DNA from: Nipponacmea schrenckii
Taxonomy: Eukaryota; Mollusca; Gastropoda; Lottiidae
Direction of reading: 5' to 3'
Length of the DNA: 64,000 bases
NCBI GenBank assembly: GCA_030562195.1
Contig: CM060202.1
Span: 15,624,001 to 15,688,000 of the forward strand
Position numbers and translations under genes: made by a program. The notes below the pieces were generated by a model. The model was not told the DNA's origin and made no database searches. It worked only from the letters and a program-made list of their open reading frames with translations. Positions 60,401 to 64,000 of this stretch are shown piece after piece. The first letter of the stretch is position 1. Each line of letters opens with the position of its first letter.

Positions 60401-63400
60401 ATTATTATCACTACCTGCATCAGATAATATAAATAAACGCCTAGATATAATAGATACTTTCTAAAGAATCGATGTACTCCATCCCTAAAAGGGAAAAGAT
60501 CGATGCTAAAATGTCTATGTAATAGTTCTCCAATAAACTAATAATTCTCCAATGAATTGATAGCTTAAAAATAGTGTTGGAATCTCTGCAATCTGGGATT
60601 TTGAGATTTTGAATGTGAACTATTTTAATATGTGAAAGCTTTCTGCATCTATTGTAGTTTTCATCTATAGTAAATGAAACAAGTTTGAACTTCTGTCCCT
60701 TTTTATATTGAAATCCGTTTAATTTCCTTTCAATAATATTTCCTGAAAACGTAGGTTTCTTGACACAAAAAAAAGTTAAACAAATGGACGGAAGTATTTT
60801 CTAAGAGGTATTAACAAATTCTAAAAATGAAAAATATCATTACCTATACAAGTCATTATTACAAATGATTAAAGATTAAAGAAATTTAAATCTAAAATCA
60901 ATGAAATATTTCAAATAAAATGTTTACCTAACTCATAAACAAGAATATATTAAGCCTTACCTTCTAAATATAATGTCAATATTTTTCAGTTTGTTTTTAA
61001 TACACGACAATGGTTCCGATTTATGATTATTTTTTATCCCAATTGTTAGAATGTATTCTGATAACACACGCGAAATCGCGCTTAGGTCAATAGCATGAGA
61101 TAAATATAACAAAACTAACGCCTTCCAATACAAGAAATAGATAGTGACTTAGGTTGAAGGAATACACAATTTTATCATGAAACTGAAGCACGAAAGTCAG
61201 GAGGAAATAAACTAGGGTTTGACGCGAGCAATCAATGGTGAGCCTATTCTGGCATTATGGCTTGCCCATCACTTCACTGGTCTATAATTGATTCTTCCGG
61301 AAACTAGGAAACGAATCGGCAACTAATTGAATCTGTATTCGGAATGGTGTTCAAGGTATACTCATCAATGTTAAACCCATGAGAAGTCTTGAGAGGATAC
61401 TTTTCATTTTCTTCATCTTCCGACTTGAAAAGAAGTGGCAATTGTTCTCGCAATTCCCCAATCAGTCCATCCATCCATTGATAGGGAATATTCCAGCTTC
61501 AGTTACTATGTATATATAGTTTACCAATGTTGTGTCCAACGTAGACCTGGCGTCAATGATCTATATTTCTTCCTCTGATTTATTTATCCCAAGGTGGTTG
61601 GGGTCAGCTGAACTTCGCTAGCAAGTATCGCAATTCTAGTAATTAAGGTTTCAGTACATGTATACAACCAACAATAAAGTACGAAACTAGTTCAAGATAT
61701 GGAGAAATGGGTTCAACTAATCATTCATTAATTCAGTAAATATAACATTACCCTATATACATCCTAGTTTAAGGAATCCGACACGAAATTAAAAATTTCA
61801 AAACAAAGTTTTTTCAACACCTGGACTGATTTTGTCAGTAGCACACTCTGTGGTGAGCATTGAACAAAAACTTCGTAATTAAGCAGGTGCGAGAGTATAA
61901 TTAAGATGTTAATTTAGTCCAGTTCATTTGGTTCGATAATGTTTTATGATTCATATTAAAGTATTAAAATCTTTCACACAGGATGAAAAAAGACCACCTT
62001 CCGTTTAATATATACAAGAATTCTAATGCTAAGAAGACTAATTTATGGCTAAGATGCAGTGGTCAAAAGCCATAATTTAACCATCTTAAAACAATAACTG
62101 CCATAGATCAACTATACAAAAATAAATGCAATTATGAGTTGCGGAAGAATGAAGAAGATCGAGGAAAATTTAGTAAATCCACACAAACAATTTTCAACTC
62201 TATTTCAATCCACCGACTAGGTCTGAAGACTCCAAACTATAAAATAAACGATAATATCTACTGCTCAAAGCAGCATCATGTACCACAAAAAGACTCTTTC
62301 GATGATTTTAAATTCTTAACTCACACATAAACTAACATTACTAGGCCACGACCTAACTTTGCGAATACAAAGTCACTAAAATTTAGAGTAATAAAACTAT
62401 CAATGAGATTCCGATGGCTATTTCTAGAAAAATACTTATACATTTAATTGGTCATTATTAGATTCTACCTAGTACTAACTTATCATTAAATTGGTTCGTT
62501 CTGATTTATTTCTTTGGTATTGCAATCAAACAACATGTGTTCTGACTATCTAGATTATCTCCCTTGTGAAATTACTCTTCAACCTAGAGGTGAAAACGGT
62601 TCAATAACTTGATCAACCTTACATTTAGAAGAGCAGTTAACAATTGACAGAAGCATTCTTGCGAGTGACGTGGTAATTAGAAAGAGAGGGCATGTTTCAC
62701 CTTGATGGAAGAGTAAAATGTAGAAACCTGATATATCAGTTTTAACCTTCACAGCACCGAAATATACAAAGCTATTAGCTTTCAATCATCTCAAAAAGAT
62801 TATTTGACCTTTGTAAATGAAATAAATCAGAAAATTCTTTCCAGGTTTCAAAGATCACAGATCATAATCAGGCAGGAATATATCGTGTTGGATCTAAAAA
62901 CAAGATACATGTTATAGTCATAAAACTGATTTATGGGTATTTGCTGTACATTTTAATTAACTATGGAAGAAAGTAAAATTACCAGACCAAACATATCGAT
63001 TTCAGTTTCTTGAGAATTGTTTTGTTAATTATTTCATAATAGTAAAAAATCTATAGAATTTTCAGACTAGCAAATGAAGTTACCCTTTTATTTCGTCTGT
63101 TTTATTTATAAAATACATGTCGGCATTATTTAAAGGTCAGTGAATTAGACAAAGGTTAAATAAAAATGTCATTAACTTTATATTTGAAAAACTTGACTAG
63201 GGAAAATTGTATATACATTTTTGGTATTTTAACATGGTTTGTTGCCTTTCGAATTTCAAGTACCTGTATGCACTATATTTCTGGACACAGCGCCCAGCAA
63301 AAGAAGCAGTAGGTCTTTTGAAAGATGAACAATTACCATGTTACAGTGGTCAAAGATCAATTTAAAAATTTACCACATTCGACAATTTTCTGTATAATCA

Positions 63401-64000
63401 AACAGTACATTTTACACAAAGTTTCTGAAGCTCTGTATGTATTCTTCTGTTATATAACCAAATCACTTTTTTTCTTCCAATACTAATCACATAATTTTTA
63501 AGTTCTTGAATAAAAGTTGTTTAATACACAGCTTGACTCATTCAAATGAATCTGTTTTTTTGTTATGTTTGTCTGTGATTAGAATATATAATAATTTATA
63601 ACCCCTAATCATTTAATTCGTAATTTGTTGAGAAAATCGGACATAGAAAATAACGTCGGAATAATATGAAATAATACGTACCAGTCAGCAATTGTCCATG
63701 GTGTCGGGAAATTTGAATTAAGGCGAGAACAAGTACCAGAAAGCACGTGTGAGCTTCTTTTACTTCCAAGTACACATTTCAATTGATATTCGTGTACAAC
63801 ACTATCTCATAAAATGAGCAACTCATTTGATAGGGCTAGTTATATAATGCCACTTTCTTTGACCCGTAAATGAAGGTACTCAGGTGTCTTTAGAAATGAC
63901 GGCATATCTTTAGCTATTTTTGATATTCAATAAACCAATGAAACACTAACAAATTCACTAAAAATACCATTAACTATTTATAAATTGGCCTATTACTACA
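57480..64000. other. Intergenic, no gene seen
   Basis: AT-rich sequence with frames of at most about 77 codons. I found no exon, tRNA, array or transposon end that I can support up to the window edge. Confidence 0.55.

Overview
The window is animal nuclear DNA: AT-rich, sparsely coding, with long introns, GT/AG splice sites and many interspersed and tandem repeats. Three things suggest a lophotrochozoan, most likely a mollusc: the receptor's invertebrate D2-like character, a dispersed repeat carrying the 'AAGGGCAATAACT' motif with a GGAC-rich end that I associate with bivalve and gastropod genomes, and a LINE tail of a type I know from such genomes. The species cannot be named from sequence alone.

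The one confident gene lies on the minus strand from 23144 (ATG) to 10893 (stop). It has four coding exons (23144-22608, 15463-15354, 13859-12955, 11122-10893) that join in frame into a 593-residue D2-like dopamine receptor. All seven membrane segments and the aminergic residues are present. Distinctive points are a long glycosylatable N-terminus, DRF in place of DRY, a third intracellular loop of about 210 residues and a very short tail ending Cys-Lys. A TATA-like box and a 19-codon upstream ORF that stops 2 nt before the start codon lie in front of it. A poly(A) signal lies about 640 bases downstream.

Other coding traces are weak. Positions 2-112 may be the C-terminal end of a gene running off the left edge (plus strand). 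Positions 1815-2081 (minus) could encode a small secreted peptide. Positions 30171-30482 (plus) hold a truncated RecQ-like helicase N-terminus whose Walker A lysine is replaced by glutamate.

Repeats dominate the rest. They include a 38-bp minisatellite at 5.5-7.66 kb with internal higher-order duplication, a 43-bp array at 9.5-9.8 kb, and a degenerate array in the putative receptor 3'UTR. The mollusc-type dispersed repeat occurs at 16.3 and 55.9-57.3 kb. A decayed LINE lies at 17.1-18.05 kb inside receptor intron 1. Three copies of a ~650-bp TIR element lie at 27.7, 29.2 and 40.0 kb, two of them inverted around an ~880-bp spacer. A near-perfect 171-bp palindrome at 36.2 kb lies in a 202-bp insertion flanked by 13-bp direct repeats. 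A 32-bp array lies at 45.8 kb, and a hAT-like MITE with a target-site duplication at 47.3 kb. The remaining sequence shows no gene I can support. I see no complete new multi-gene system. The most unusual leads are the palindromic insertion with a hammerhead-like motif, the TIR family that carries a fixed E-box plus CRE pair, and the minisatellite's structure.
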